A stretch of 64,000 bases of DNA from positions 1,240,001 through 1,304,000 of the forward strand of contig MU008162.1 in NCBI GenBank assembly GCA_010909165.1, written 5' to 3'. Origin of the DNA: Anthoceros angustus (lineage: Eukaryota > Streptophyta > Anthocerotopsida > Anthocerotales > Anthocerotaceae). Position numbers and translations under genes: made by a program. The notes under the pieces were generated by a model. That model was not told the origin of the DNA. It searched no databases and saw only the letters and a program-made list of their open reading frames with translations. Position 1 is the first letter of the stretch; each line of letters opens with the position of its first letter. Below, piece after piece: positions 35,961 to 47,490 of the stretch.

Positions 35961-36080
35961 ACAGAGAGAAACAGACACAGCGCCTCACCAAAACCGCTTT
36001 CCTGGCCTCATGAAACCCTCTCAGAGAGAAACAGACACAGCGCCTCACCAAAACCGCTTTCCTGGCCTCATGAAACCCTC
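35961..36080. repeat. 60-bp exact tandem duplication
   Basis: Two adjacent copies of a 60-bp unit beginning AGAGAGAAACAGACACAGCG occur at 35961-36020 and 36021-36080, almost identical. It lies just downstream of the left PPR gene. Confidence 0.9.
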
Positions 36081-36382
36081 ACAGCGGCCAGTTTCCGAGC
36101 CATGCCGATCGATCACAGTGAATATCCAGCACTCACCAGAGGCACAGTTCAGGAATGCTGCGATCTGCATCAGGGAAGCGCTTCGGTCACATTGCCTGCA
36201 AGCCGCCGGGAGCTCGCACTTCCGGCATGGGGCGAATGGCGGGAGAAAGTTCGAGGAGCCTTCGACGCCCAAGCTGGAGGCTCGGGCCAAACCTAAGGTT
36301 GCCCCGGCCCAGGCTCACCCCCAAAACAGAAAACGATATTCTGTGGCGTACACACTTGAGCACTGGCTTTTCTTCATTTTTC

Positions 36383-39300
36383 TCACGGTCGACCCTTACA
36401 ACTGCAACAACCAGCTGCGAATCGATGCACTCGGTACCCATCCCTTACAACAATGTCTCTCTGTTCAAGCCTTGACATGATCTCCGTGGAGTTGTGGCAG
36501 TCACTGCACATGCGTAGATTCTTCGTTACCACCAGAGGTGTCCCACTCGGAGTGTTCAAGAGACCAAACGCCAGAGCTAGCTTCTCAGCATGCCCACAAA
36601 GCGCATCTTCCTTTTCCTTCTCAGACAGAGCCTTCAACACCAGCTTTGTGTGAGGTACATGGCCTCCTTCCTGCTTCAGACGCGCATTCGTGCTCTCTAC
36701 TTTAAGCGCAATATCATCTCTCTTTTCTCCCACCAGAAACCTATGAACCTGCGTGTTCACCTCAACGGTCGCCACTGCAGGCTTCTTGTTAGCTCCTGCT
36801 ACCCTTCTCTGTGTTTCGATCCTGTCTACATCGGTCCACCTACCTGCATCTGCGTAGGCCTTGGCCATGAGCACATATGCAGATGAATTTTGAGGGTCCA
36901 GCGTAACAATGCTATCAAAGCACCACATCGCCCTCTTTATATCCCCGTGACTTTTGCAGGCATTCAACAAAGACGTCAAGCCCACAACATTACTCTGCCC
37001 CTCACATGATAATAGCATCTCCTCTGCCTCATCTAAATGGCCTGCCCGCCCAAGAAGATCAATCATACAAATGTAGTGCTCAATAGTAGGTTTGATGCCA
37101 TGCCGTTCAGCCATGGAATCGAAGTGCTTGCGACCCTCGTGGACCAGTCCCTCATGACTGCATGCTACTAAAAGGCAAGTAAAAGTAGCATCACTAGGCT
37201 GAACACCGGCAACTAACATCTCCTCAAAACAAGCTAGTGCCTTGTGCCCTTCATCACAAGTGCCATACCCAGATATCAGGGCGGTCCATGTCACCACATT
37301 CTTGGTGTTCATACTGTCAAAAACCTGGCGTGCATGTTCCAGTTCACCACATTTCGCATACATGTCCACCAGGGAGGTGCCCAACACTACGTTATCCAGC
37401 AGTCCTCTTACGACAATCTCAGAGTGCAGCTGCCTGCCCTTCTGTAAGGCACCAGTGCTTGCACAGGCCTTCAGAAGGCAAGCAAAAGTAAAATCGTCAG
37501 CCAAAATGAGGCCCGCCTCCTCCATTTGTTCATACGCAACAAGCGCCTCTTGGCCGAGTCCTTGCTGTGCATACCCAGCAATCAGGGCGGTCCATGTCAC
37601 CACATCCTTTGTGGCCAAGCTGTCAAAAACCTGGCGTGCATCTTCCAGTTCACCACATTTTGCATACATGTCCACCAGGCAGGTGCCCACCATGTCATCC
37701 AGCAGTCCTCTTTCAACAATCTGTGAGTGCAGCTGCCTGCCCTTCTGTAAGGCACCAGTGCTTGCACAGGCCTTCAGAAGGCAAGCAAAAGTAACATGGT
37801 CAGCCAAAATGAGGCCCGCCTCCTCCATTTGTCCATACAAAACAAGCGCCTCTTGGCCGAGTCCTTGCTGTGCATACCCAGCAATCAGGGCATTCCATGT
37901 CACCACATCCTTTGTATTCATGCTGTCAAAAACCTGGCGTGCATCTTTCAGTTCACCACATTTTGCATACATGTCCACCAGGCAGGTTCCCAGCACTACA
38001 TTATCCAGCAGTCCTCTTCGACAATCTGTGAGTGCAGCTGCCTGCCCTTCTGTAAGGCACCAGTGCTTGCACAGGCCTTCAGAAGGCAAGCAAAAGTAAC
38101 ATGGTCAGCCAAAATCAGCCCTCCTGCTCCATTTGTCCATACAACAAGCGCCTTTGTCCGAGTCCTTGCTGTGCATACCCAGCAATCAGGGCATTCCATG
38201 TCACCACATCCTTTGTGGCCAAGCTGTCAAAAACCTGGCGTGCATCTTCCAGTTCACCACATTTTGCATACATGTCCACCAGGTGCCCACCACCATGTCA
38301 TCCAGCAGTCCTCTTTCGACAATCTCAGAGTGCAGCTGCCTGCCCTTCTGTAAGGCACCAGTGCTTGCACAGGCCTTCAGAAGGCAAAAGTAACATGGTT
38401 AGCCAAAATCAGCCCTCCTGCTCCATTTGTCCATACAGAACAAGCGCCTCTTGGCCGAGTCCTTGCTCTGCATACCCAGATATCAGGGCATTCCATGTCA
38501 CCACATCCTTTGAGGCCATGCTGTCAAAAACCTGGCGTGCATCCTTCAGTTCACCACGTTTTGCATACCCAGCAATCAGGGCGGTCCATGTCACCACATC
38601 CTTTGTGGCCATGCTGTCAAAAACCTGGCGTGCATCTTTCAGTTCGCCACATTTTGCATACATGTCCACCAGGCAGTTGCCAACAAACAAGTTAGTAGGA
38701 ATGCCACTGTGCAACACATCACAGTGCACTTTTCGGCCAGATTCCAAGTCGGCAGCAAATGCACAAGCTTGAAGGGCTGCTACAAAGACGTGAGCATCCG
38801 CCTTCACTCCTGACCTGTGCATCTCATGGTACAATTCTATGGACTCATTAGGTTTACCGCGCTTAGCATATCCAGAGAATATGGAAAACCACATGAAGGC
38901 ATTTGGTTTACTCACCCTGGTGAACACATTCATGGCCTCCTCTAGCCTACCTCCACATGCATACATGCGCAAGATATGGTTCCCCAAGTATGCATTCGAC
39001 TCGTACCCAAGTTTGACAGTGAGATCATGAACTCGTCGCCCCACAACCAAATCCTTCTTAGCTGTACACAGTTCAGCACAGTGTAAAACAGAGACTGAGA
39101 AATAGAGTCTGTCTGCGCCAGAGATTCCAGGGCTCCAACGGCCTCAGAAAGCTTCCCTGCTGACATAACGTGCTCACGGTTACAGCCGTTACGACGCCCA
39201 TTTCCGATCCTGCACGCCTGCCAGGTTCAGGCTTATCCGGAGAGCTGGACTGGAAGGAGGCACCATGACCCATCTGCATATCCAAGGAAACGAGCTGCTC

Positions 39301-39656
39301 ATCAACCCAAGCTGGCTTGAACATGCTGTTTAACCACAGCACCTCGCCGGACCCTTACGCCGGAAGTCAGGCGAACGGGAGCTCTTCTTATCTCGTCTGT
39401 TGTCCCACCACATGGTAGGGTCCAGAAAAATTGTTGCCACAAGTGCTCCTGCTCCTGGCAACGACCATCGCTGGAAAACCGTCCCCACCACATTTTTCTC
39501 GGAAGTGGAAGTGCTGGGCTCCTTACACTGCTGCACCTGGAGGATTTGTTTGCCAGGGTTGACTCCCAGCGATGAGGTGAGCGGAGCTCCTGTAGAATCC
39601 CTGTACACACCAATTTGTTGGGTCCACAACGGGTCCGGTTGCCATACTGTGGCCAT
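36383..39656 (-). CDS. PDF-motif + PPR (PLS class) + DYW:KP-type protein, left copy, frameshifted
   Basis: The best part is an open frame of 568 residues (36383-38089): PLS-type PPR repeats (DVVTWNALIAGYAQQGLGQE-like), E domains, then a DYW-family deaminase domain. In that frame NKKPAVATVEV (about 434-444) replaces the usual PG box. The active site is HAE (500-502), CSDCH follows (528-532) and the end is CSCKGRP instead of DYW. This variant is associated with U-to-C organelle RNA editing. Upstream repeats continue to 39050. An N-terminal segment from 39656 has DPTMWWDNRRDKK and SRSPDFRRK, the PDF motif of OSB single-stranded DNA-binding proteins. Small deletions break the frame near 38019, 38110-38150, 38405, 39155, 39345 and 39430. 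Several are one base in a homopolymer, so consensus error is possible. Expected location is mitochondrion or plastid. Confidence 0.75.
36386..36796 (-). other. DYW:KP-type deaminase domain with GRP terminus
   Basis: This is the C-terminal 137 residues of the left PPR gene. It keeps the zinc/catalytic residues (HAE, CxxCH) and the second metal site (HRF...CSC). It differs from canonical DYW by the KP-type box and the last three residues GRP. The domain is open in one frame with no defect. Confidence 0.85.
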
Positions 39657-40750
39657 CGTTCAGGGACCGCTGTTGGGAAGATGATCTAACAACAGACTAT
39701 GGCAGAATGCCCAGGTGCTGTGTATGACCACACCATACGGGCTGGGCTGGCTCCGATGCCGCAGCCTAACAAACAATACAGTTTCCTCGGCTGTGCAGAT
39801 TTTGCCGGTCCGCAGTTGGTGGTCTTTGTGGGTGCCAAGGACGGAACAAGGAGACAAAACAGGTGCAGGCAGGTGAAGATTTTGCCCGGAGGTAACCATA
39901 TGTCTTTGGCAATACAAGGAAAATATGAGCCTCATATTTTCCTCGTATTTCTAAAATTTTCTCTACATTTGAGCTCGTTACAAATAGTTAGCCCAACTGG
40001 GATGATTTACGTATGTGTACTCGTTTTCTCTCGTTGTATTATCTCTATCCTATATGGTCCTTCCATCCTTAGATGAAGGTTCAAGGCAAGTTCGAATATT
40101 CGAACTACTTGGATTAGCCAGACCTTTGTCCCACTTTCTTGGGCAGGTCGAGAAGTAAGACATTCGACAAAAGTTGTAAAGATAACGATAAAAGACACAC
40201 CACAAAATAGTTGTGAATAATTATTGATTTTACCAATGGTTAGGCCCTTTTGCATATATGTTAGTTGGGTGATGATGGGGATGTGGGCTACTCATGCCCG
40301 GACATTGACCTAAAGTGCACTGGGAGATATGAGAAAGGGATCTTTATTGCTGCACTGAAAATACTAGCCTTGATTCTTCTATTATAATGAATGTCACGCA
40401 GGATCTTGACAACGGGAGCTAATAGGATCAATAGGGAATTTCAAGCAATCTCCACATTGGGCAGCAAATAATCTCACAAGATAAAAAGTCTCAGTAGCCT
40501 ACCCATAAAATGCGAAGAAAATGGGGAATAAATAAGCAGCAATAGTAACTAGGATATCTAGATGTAGGCAATGTTAGAAACCACGAATTTATAGGGAAGC
40601 TCCCATGTGGTGTAGGCGTGTTGGCAATCAACATCATGCATTGCACCCAATCAATGGGTATTTGTAGCAAGTGAGCAAAAGTAGTGTTGTGTTTAGGTAC
40701 TTTCTTTTTCCAAAGCTCCTATTGGTTGCCCAATGTTCTTTTGCAAGACA
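39657..40750. repeat. 5' flank of the left PPR copy, duplicated at 43141-44255
   Basis: The flank is nearly identical to 43141-44255 over about 1.1 kb, including GCGGACATTGACC-like and GAACTACTTGGATT-like landmarks. Differences are mostly one-base indels in runs. It probably includes the promoter. No promoter element could be assigned. Confidence 0.9.
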
Positions 40751-40884
40751 AAGTTGTAAAGATAACGATAAAAGACACACCACAAAATAGTTGTGAATAA
40801 TTATTGATTTTACCAATGGTTAGGCCCTTTTGCATATATGTTAGTTGGGTGATGATGGGGATGTGGGCTACTCATGCCCGGACA
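40751..40884. repeat. 134-bp direct repeat at the duplication junction
   Basis: This repeats 40171-40304, also present in the right flank at about 43660-43800. It runs from AAGTTGTAAAGATAACGATA to CTCATGCCCGGACA. At 40884 it changes abruptly to PPR coding sequence, marking where the right copy was cut. Confidence 0.93.
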
Positions 40885-43140
40885 GAGTGCAGCTGCCTGC
40901 CCTTCTGTAAGGCACCAGTGCTTGCACAGGCCTTCAGAAGGCAAGCAAAAGTAACATGGTCAGCCAAAATGAGGCCCTCCTCCATTTGTCCATACAACAA
41001 GCGCCTCTTGGCGAGTCCTTGCATACCCAGCAATCAGGGCGGTCCATGTCACCACATTCTTTGTGGCCAAGCTGTCAAAAACCTGGCGTGCATCTTCCAG
41101 TTCACCACATTTTGCATACATGTCCACCAGGCAGGTGCCCACCACCATGTCATCCAGCAGTCCTCTTTCAACAATCTGCAAGTGCAGCTGCCTGCCCTGG
41201 TGCAAGGCACCAGTGCTTGCACAGGCCTTCAGAAGGCAAGCAAAGGTAACAACTTCAGCCAAAATGAGGCCCGCCTCTTCCATTTGTCCATACAGAACAA
41301 GCGCCTCTTGGCCGAGTCCTTGCTGTGTATATCCAGCGATCAGGGCATTCCAAGTCACCACATCCTTTGTATTCATGCTGTCAAACACCAGGCGTGCATC
41401 TTTCAGTTCACCACATTTTGCATACATGTCCACCAGGCAGGTGCCCAGCACTACATTATCCAGCAGTCCTCTTTCCACAATCTGTGAGTGCAGCTGCCTG
41501 CCCTTCTGTAACGCACTAGTGCTTGCACAGGCCTTCAGAAGGCAAGCAAAAGTAACATGGTCAGCCAAAATCCGGCCCTCTTGCTCCATTTGTCCAAACA
41601 TGGCAAGTGCCATTTGTCCGAGCCCTTGTTGTGCATACCCAGCGATCAGGGCATTCCATGTCGCCACATCCTTTGTGGCCAAGCTTTCAAAAACCTGGCG
41701 TGCATCTTCCAGTTCACCACATTTTGCATACATGTCCACTAGGCAGGTGCCCACCACCATGTCACCCAGCAGTCCTCTTTCGACAATCTGTGAGTGCAGC
41801 TGCCTGCCCTTCTGCAAGGCACCAGTACTGGCACAGACATTCAGAAGGCAAGCAAAAGTAACATGATTAGCCAAAATCAGCCCCTCCTGCTCCATTTGTC
41901 CATACAGAACAAGTGCCTCATGTCCGAACCCTTGCTCGGCATACCCAGATATCAGGGCATTCCATGTCACCACATCCTTTGAGACCATGCTGTCAAAAAC
42001 CTGGCGTGCATCCTTCAGTTCACCACGTTTTGAATACCCAGCAATCAGAGTATTCCATGTCACCACATCCTTTGTGGCCATGCTGTCAAAAACCTGGCGA
42101 GCATCTTTCAGTTCGCCACATTTTGCATACATGTCTACCAGGCAGTTGAAAACAAACAAGTTAGTAGAAATGCCACTGTGCAACACATCACAGTGCACTT
42201 TTCTGCCAGATTCCAAGTCGGCAGCAAATGCACACGCTTGTAGGGCAGCTACGAAGACATGACCATTCGCCTTCACTCCTGACCTACGCATCTCATGGTA
42301 CAGTTGTATGGCCTCATCCGGTTTCCCATGTTTAGCATATGCAAAGATTATGGAAACCACATGAAGGCATCTGGTTTGCCCACCTTGGTGAACACATCCA
42401 TGGCCTCCTCTAGCCTACCTCCACATGCATACATGCGCAAAATATGGTTCCCCAAGAATGCATTCGACTCGTACCCAAGTTTGACAGTGAGATCATGAAC
42501 TCGTCTCCCCACAACCAAATCCTTCTTAGCTGTACACAGATTCAGCACAGTGCAAAACAGAGATTGGGCAACAGTAGAGTCTGTCTGCGCCAAAGATTCC
42601 AGGGCTCCAACAGCCTCAGAAAGCTTCCCCTGCCGACATAACGTGCTCACGGTTACAGCCGTAACGACGCCCATTTCCCAACCTGCACGGCTGCCAGATT
42701 CAGACTCATCCAGAGAGCTGGACGGTAGGCCAGGCGCCTATAGACACCTGCGCATCCAATGAAACGAGCTGCTCATCAACCCAAGCTGGCTTGAGCCTGC
42801 TGTTTAACCACAGCACCTCGCCGGACCCCTTACGCCGGAAGTCAGGGGAACGCGAGCTCTTCTTATCTCGTCTGTTGTCCCACCACATGGTAGGGTCCAG
42901 GAAAAATTGTTGCCACAACTGCTCTTGCTCCTGGAAACGACCATCGCTGGAAAAACCGTCCCCACCCACACCTTTTCTCGGAAGTGGAAGTGCTGGGCTC
43001 CTTACACTGCTGCACCTGGAGGATTTGTTTGCCGGGGATTGACTCCCAGCGATGAGGTGAGCGGGAGCTCCTCGTAAAATTCCTGGACAAACACCAATTT
43101 GTTGGGTCCACAACGGGTCCGGTTGCCATACCGTGGCCAT
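40885..43140 (-). pseudogene. PDF-motif + PPR protein, right copy, DYW domain missing
   Basis: The start at 43140 (MATVWQPDPLWTQQIG) leads to SSVRSPALPLPRKG, a plausible organelle presequence. In the same frame follow EQEQLWQQFFLDPTMWW, DNRRDKKSSRSPDFRRKGSG and EVLWLNSRLKPAWVDEQL, the PDF motif (42754-42930). The frame is lost near 42720-42750. The next open piece, 42674-42348, has GRRVHDLTVKLGYESNAFLG. A one-base loss in an A run at about 42350 follows. Then 466 residues of PLS repeats stay open to 40960. The last repeats are damaged and coding ends at 40884 against the flank repeat. There is no E or DYW domain. Copies of this kind could act only with a partner that supplies a DYW domain; more likely it is a pseudogene. 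Confidence 0.72.
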
Positions 43141-44255
43141 CGTTCAGGGACCGCTGTTGGGAAGATGATCTAACAACAGACTATGGCAGAATGCCCAGGT
43201 GCTGTGTATGACCACACCATACGGGCTGGGCTGGCTCCGATGCCGCAGCCTAACAAACAATACAGTTTCCTCGGCCGCTGTGCAGATTTTGCCGGTCCCG
43301 CAGTTGGTGGTCTTTGTGGGTGCCAAGGACGGAACAAGGAGACAAAACAGGTGCAGGCAGGTGAAGATTTGCCCGGAGGTAACCATATGTCTTTGGCAAT
43401 ACAAGGAAAATATGAGCCTCATATTTTCCTCGTATTTCTAAAATTTTCTCTACATTTGAGCTCGTTACAAATAGTTAGCCCAACTGGGATGATTTACGTA
43501 TGTGTACTCGTTTTTCTCTCGTTGTATTATCTCTATCCTATATGGTCCTTCCATCCTTAGATGAAGGTTCAAGGCAAGTTCGAATATTCGAACTACTTGG
43601 ATTGGCCAGACCTTTGTCCCACTTTCTTGGGCAGGTCGAGAAGTAAGACATTCGACAAAAGTTGTAAAAGATAACGATAAAAGACACACCACAAAATAGT
43701 TGTGAATAATTATTGATTTTTACCAATGGTTAGGCCCTTTTGCATATATGTTAGTTGGGTGACTGATGGGGATGTGGGCTACTCATGCCCGGACATTGAC
43801 CTAAAGTGCATTCTGGGAGATACAGAAAGGGATCTTTATTGCTGCAGCGGCTGAAAATACTAGCCTTGATTCTTCTATTATAATGAATGTCACCCAGGAT
43901 CTTGACAACGGGAGCTAATAGGATCAATAGGGAATTTCAAGCAATCTCCACATTGGGCAGCAAATAATCTCACAAGATAAAAAGTCTCAGTAGCCTACCC
44001 ATAAAATGCGAAGAAAATGGGGAATAAATAAGCAGCAATAGTAACTAGGATATCTAGATGTAGGCAATGTTAGAAACCACGAATTTATAGGGAAGCTCCC
44101 ATGTGGTGTAGGCGTGTTGGCAATCAACATCATGCATTGCACCTGTAATCAATGGGTATTTGTAGCAAGTGAGCAGAAAGTAGTGTTGTGTTTAGGTACT
44201 TTTCTTTTTCCAAAGCTCCTATTGGTTGCCCAATGTTCTTTTGCAAGACAAAGTT
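43141..44255. repeat. 5' flank of the right PPR copy
   Basis: This is the partner of 39657-40750. Beyond GTTCTTTTGCAAGACAAAG (about 44238-44255) the copies part. The right one continues into unique DNA, the left one jumps back into its own flank. Confidence 0.9.
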
Positions 44256-45431
44256 TCTAGACGGATAAAACGGCCCCACATTTGGGGGTGCTATCTAGTT
44301 GGAGGCATAAACTTTGTGAGCTTCGTACTCGGACAACAAATTGGAACAAGAATATCGTCAAAGATGTGTACTCGATATCCTTATGGGTTGCATTGTTGAA
44401 AAAGCTGTGGCTGACAAACCTTAGAATCATGCCCTTGTCTCCTCCTCTACCTATACGGCCGAAACTAGAAAACAACAATAGCAACTAGGATAGGGTCCAT
44501 GCATAGTTAGGAGTACTACTAATAGTAGTAACGCATGAAACATCTTGAAGGTGTCACTTTTTGTCACTTTGAGGAGAAACCTATTGTATCTCCTAACCTA
44601 CAAAGTTCAATGAAGATGATAGTTTTTGGGGAGAATTATATACACGTATTAAATATGCCTACCAAGATTTAACTCCATTTAAGAAGTGAAGAAGAAGAGA
44701 AAAAACTGAGAAAGTTCATAAAATTGTCATACCACATTGATAGGAAAATAAGTACATTTATTTGTTTTTAGGCAATAGGCTTTGAACAAAAGTTCCGTGA
44801 CGTGTTCACACGAGCGAGCTTTTCTCGGTCAAACTTATCCCAAGGACCCCAATTTAGATATGTCAAAGTATATATCGAAGTCCCCATTTCGCAAATACCT
44901 GGAGATGCAAACCCTCTACCCTGCAACTCGTTTCTTGCACCCGGTTTGAGCTGAGGTGGCCAGAGCAGCAGGAGTACGTGGCCGGAGCGGCAAGAGGATG
45001 TTGGTGTCTAATAGAAATAGATAGTAGAGCAGGCCGCAAGTGAGGGAATGAAGGATAACAACTAAGGCTGCCACAACGGTCACTTGGGCGCATACAATAG
45101 CTTGGTTAAAGTTGTTGAGATATACAATTAACTTCTATTTCAAAAAAAACAAGGCCAGCTCGAGTTGCCAGAAGAAGGCGAGTGGACTGAAGAGGCACGG
45201 TTCGAGTATGAATATATTAGGGTTACACGCTGAAGGGGGGGAGCGTGTGCTAAGAGGTGATAAGACGTGAAGGTCAGTGTAGGTGGACGGACATCAAAGT
45301 CTTTGAATGTCTAGAGAAGATACTAGGCTACGTAAGGAATACAATGTACCCTTGATAGTTGCACCGTTGTAGACACGTATCATCAATAGAGAAGTTGTGT
45401 CTCAGTCACCACCATCCGAGGTTAACATTTT
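44256..45431. other. No gene recognised
   Basis: A short open stretch at 44282-44488 and AT-rich DNA are present. No family resemblance or RNA gene was found. Confidence 0.45.
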
Positions 45432-45908
45432 GTGTGTCATAGTAGCTTTGATACAATACCGTCATACCCAAATATGTGGGTCAGATTGATAGTACATATT
45501 TTGTATGAACATCTACGATCTCGGAATCCAGTGTGGAACGTAGCGCAGATTTTAGCACGGGGACTGGCCATTGCTGAACTTGAGAAGCTGTTTGCATTTG
45601 CTACCAAGGGTGTTGAACGCTGGTGTGCTGTGAGAGGGACGTGGGAAACGCCCTTGGTTGTATAGGTGAATGTAGCTCACGGGTGCGAAGAGTGGTTATT
45701 CTCATCAAAGTGGAGGAATCGGGATGCGTACATAATATTTGAGAACCATCTCACATGGAGAATACGTACCGTGGTGCTTGAACATATTAGAGGAAGGCAG
45801 AGGGCGGAACACGAAAGGAGGGAAGAACTCAAGGAAGCTGCAAGTAAGCTTGGGACACCTTCAACTGGGATGATGGGTGACACAAGTCAGCAAGTTAGTC
45901 TTGACTAG
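45432..45908 (+). other. Open frame interrupted by one TAG, unassigned
   Basis: Two stretches lie in the same frame, 45432-45665 and 45666-45908, separated by a single TAG. They include LARGLAIAELEKLFAFATKG and a basic helix RGRQRAEHERREELKEAAS. Composition is protein-like, but no family is recognised. It could be a retroelement relic or an exon with an intron around the stop. Confidence 0.3.
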
Positions 45909-46419
45909 CTAGCTCAGCTGTTTCTACAGCAGAGCCAGCTGATGGTAAGCTTACTTATTTGTGTGAGCGTATGTTTTCAATTCAAACAATTCCGACACAC
46001 TAATAATCATTTTTTGAGTTGGTTCGCTACAAGGGACAAAAACTAATGTATCTTTCTGGGTCAGATGGACTCCGAAAAGGGTACCAAATGAGGCGTTACA
46101 CTCATCGCGAATTCTCCTGTAAGGGACTCCGAAATTGAAAACACAACGTGGACTCTTGACTGTGTGAAGGCACCCTGCTTGACTGACCAGAAATGAAGTC
46201 CTTCGGTGTGGTATGTAGATGCACAACATGCAAGCTCAGGTCTTACTGGGTTGAAGGGCAATGCCATCGTAACGAGGAAAAATGCAACGACTGTATGTGC
46301 AGCGTATTTGTCAGGCCACACAATTAGAAGGTGTGATTGAATTGTCTCTACTGTAAGCCGCGACAAAATTGGCATCCTAGTTACTCGAATAGCAAGTCAG
46401 TCACTTCAACAACCAAAGC

Positions 46420-47490
46420 CTAGTCTACAATCCCACTAACCGCTTCTACATCTACGTCACCCATTCCTGTATCCTCCTCTTCTTCGCTGTCAAGGTCGCC
46501 ATCAACCTCACGATTAGCATCTCCGAGCTTCTGCAATGTCTCTGCCAGTAGTCTGTCATCTCTCTCACTTACAGCCCTCGGAGCCTCCTTGACGGTAAGT
46601 TTTCCAAGGTGCTTCTCAATTTCCTTGGTGCAAGATTTCACAGCTGCATTGAGCACCTCCAAGCCAAGATCCTTGTCAAGAGTCTGAGTTGTAAGGACAT
46701 ACAAAGGTGGAGCAACGAGCTTGATCTTGACAGGACACTCCGGTGTTCCAGCTCTCTCAGCGGCTCTCATGGCATCTTTGATATGCAGCACACCATCATA
46801 CTGGAAGCACTTGAGCTCAATATCCGCCCGGATCTTCAAGGGCTGAGGAGTCATCCTCCGCCTGATGTTCTTAATCAAGGCTTCCTTCACCTCCTCTGTC
46901 ATGGCAGGCTCGGTTCTGGTCACCGTCTGTCCGTCTGCACCAACTTCTGTCACTTCCCTTGTGAGGCCATTCAGCACAGAGTCAGGATCAGCCACAATCT
47001 GCCTAAAAGCCTCAAAAGCATGTCCATATCGCCTGTACAGCGGCCAGGCCACATGGATGTACAGATCCTCCAAATCAACCTCCATAGTCTCGGCAACGTG
47101 CCTCATGATCGAATGCACCAATTTGCTCTTGTTAAAGCGGTCGTCACAGACAGTGATGTCCTCTTCCGACACCCGCCGCTTGCTAAGATCAATATAGCCT
47201 TTGTCCTTGTCCACCCTAAGCACCATCACCGGCTCCTGGCGGCCAACCTTGATGAGGCTGCTGATACTTCTGATCCGGCGCCGTGACAACTCCGACAGCA
47301 AAATCATCCCTTCTATGTTGTTGTACTCCAGAAGAGCAACATAAGCCCCCATCTCCGCAATATTCTTCACCTGCACCATCACCACATCGTCCACCTCAGG
47401 AAACCGCGCCTCATACATGCGGCAATCGGTGATCGTCATGGTTGCTAGTCCGTCCGACGGGGCCGAGACGAGACTGCTACATGCGGACAA
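46420..47490 (-). CDS. eIF2alpha: Translation initiation factor eIF2, alpha subunit
   Basis: This subunit of the eIF2 complex brings initiator Met-tRNA to the 40S ribosome; its phosphorylation shuts translation down. The frame is one uninterrupted exon of 356 codons. The likelier start may be the internal Met at 47439 (339 residues), since CRMYEARFPEVDDVVMVQVK is the normal N-terminus. The S1/OB domain covers about residues 24-105 (from 47490), with YNNIEGMILLSELSRRRIRS carrying the regulatory serine that the GCN2 kinase targets. HSIMRHVAETMEVDLEDLYI and WPLYRRYGHAFEAF follow, then NIRRRMTPQPLKIRADIELK and VKIKLVAPPLYVLTTQTLD. The C-terminus is acidic (SEEEEDTGMGDVDVE), typical of plants. No intron is seen. 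Confidence 0.95.
   Translation of the reverse strand: MSACSSLVSAPSDGLATMTITDCRMYEARFPEVDDVVMVQVKNIAEMGAYVALLEYNNIEGMILLSELSRRRIRSISSLIKVGRQEPVMVLRVDKDKGYIDLSKRRVSEEDITVCDDRFNKSKLVHSIMRHVAETMEVDLEDLYIHVAWPLYRRYGHAFEAFRQIVADPDSVLNGLTREVTEVGADGQTVTRTEPAMTEEVKEALIKNIRRRMTPQPLKIRADIELKCFQYDGVLHIKDAMRAAERAGTPECPVKIKLVAPPLYVLTTQTLDKDLGLEVLNAAVKSCTKEIEKHLGKLTVKEAPRAVSERDDRLLAETLQKLGDANREVDGDLDSEEEEDTGMGDVDVEAVSGIVD

Noticed and set aside
37242-38772. Plus-strand open frames across the PPR genes
   Set aside because: They are antisense shadows of the PPR repeats, with low-complexity Ser/Cys-rich translations.
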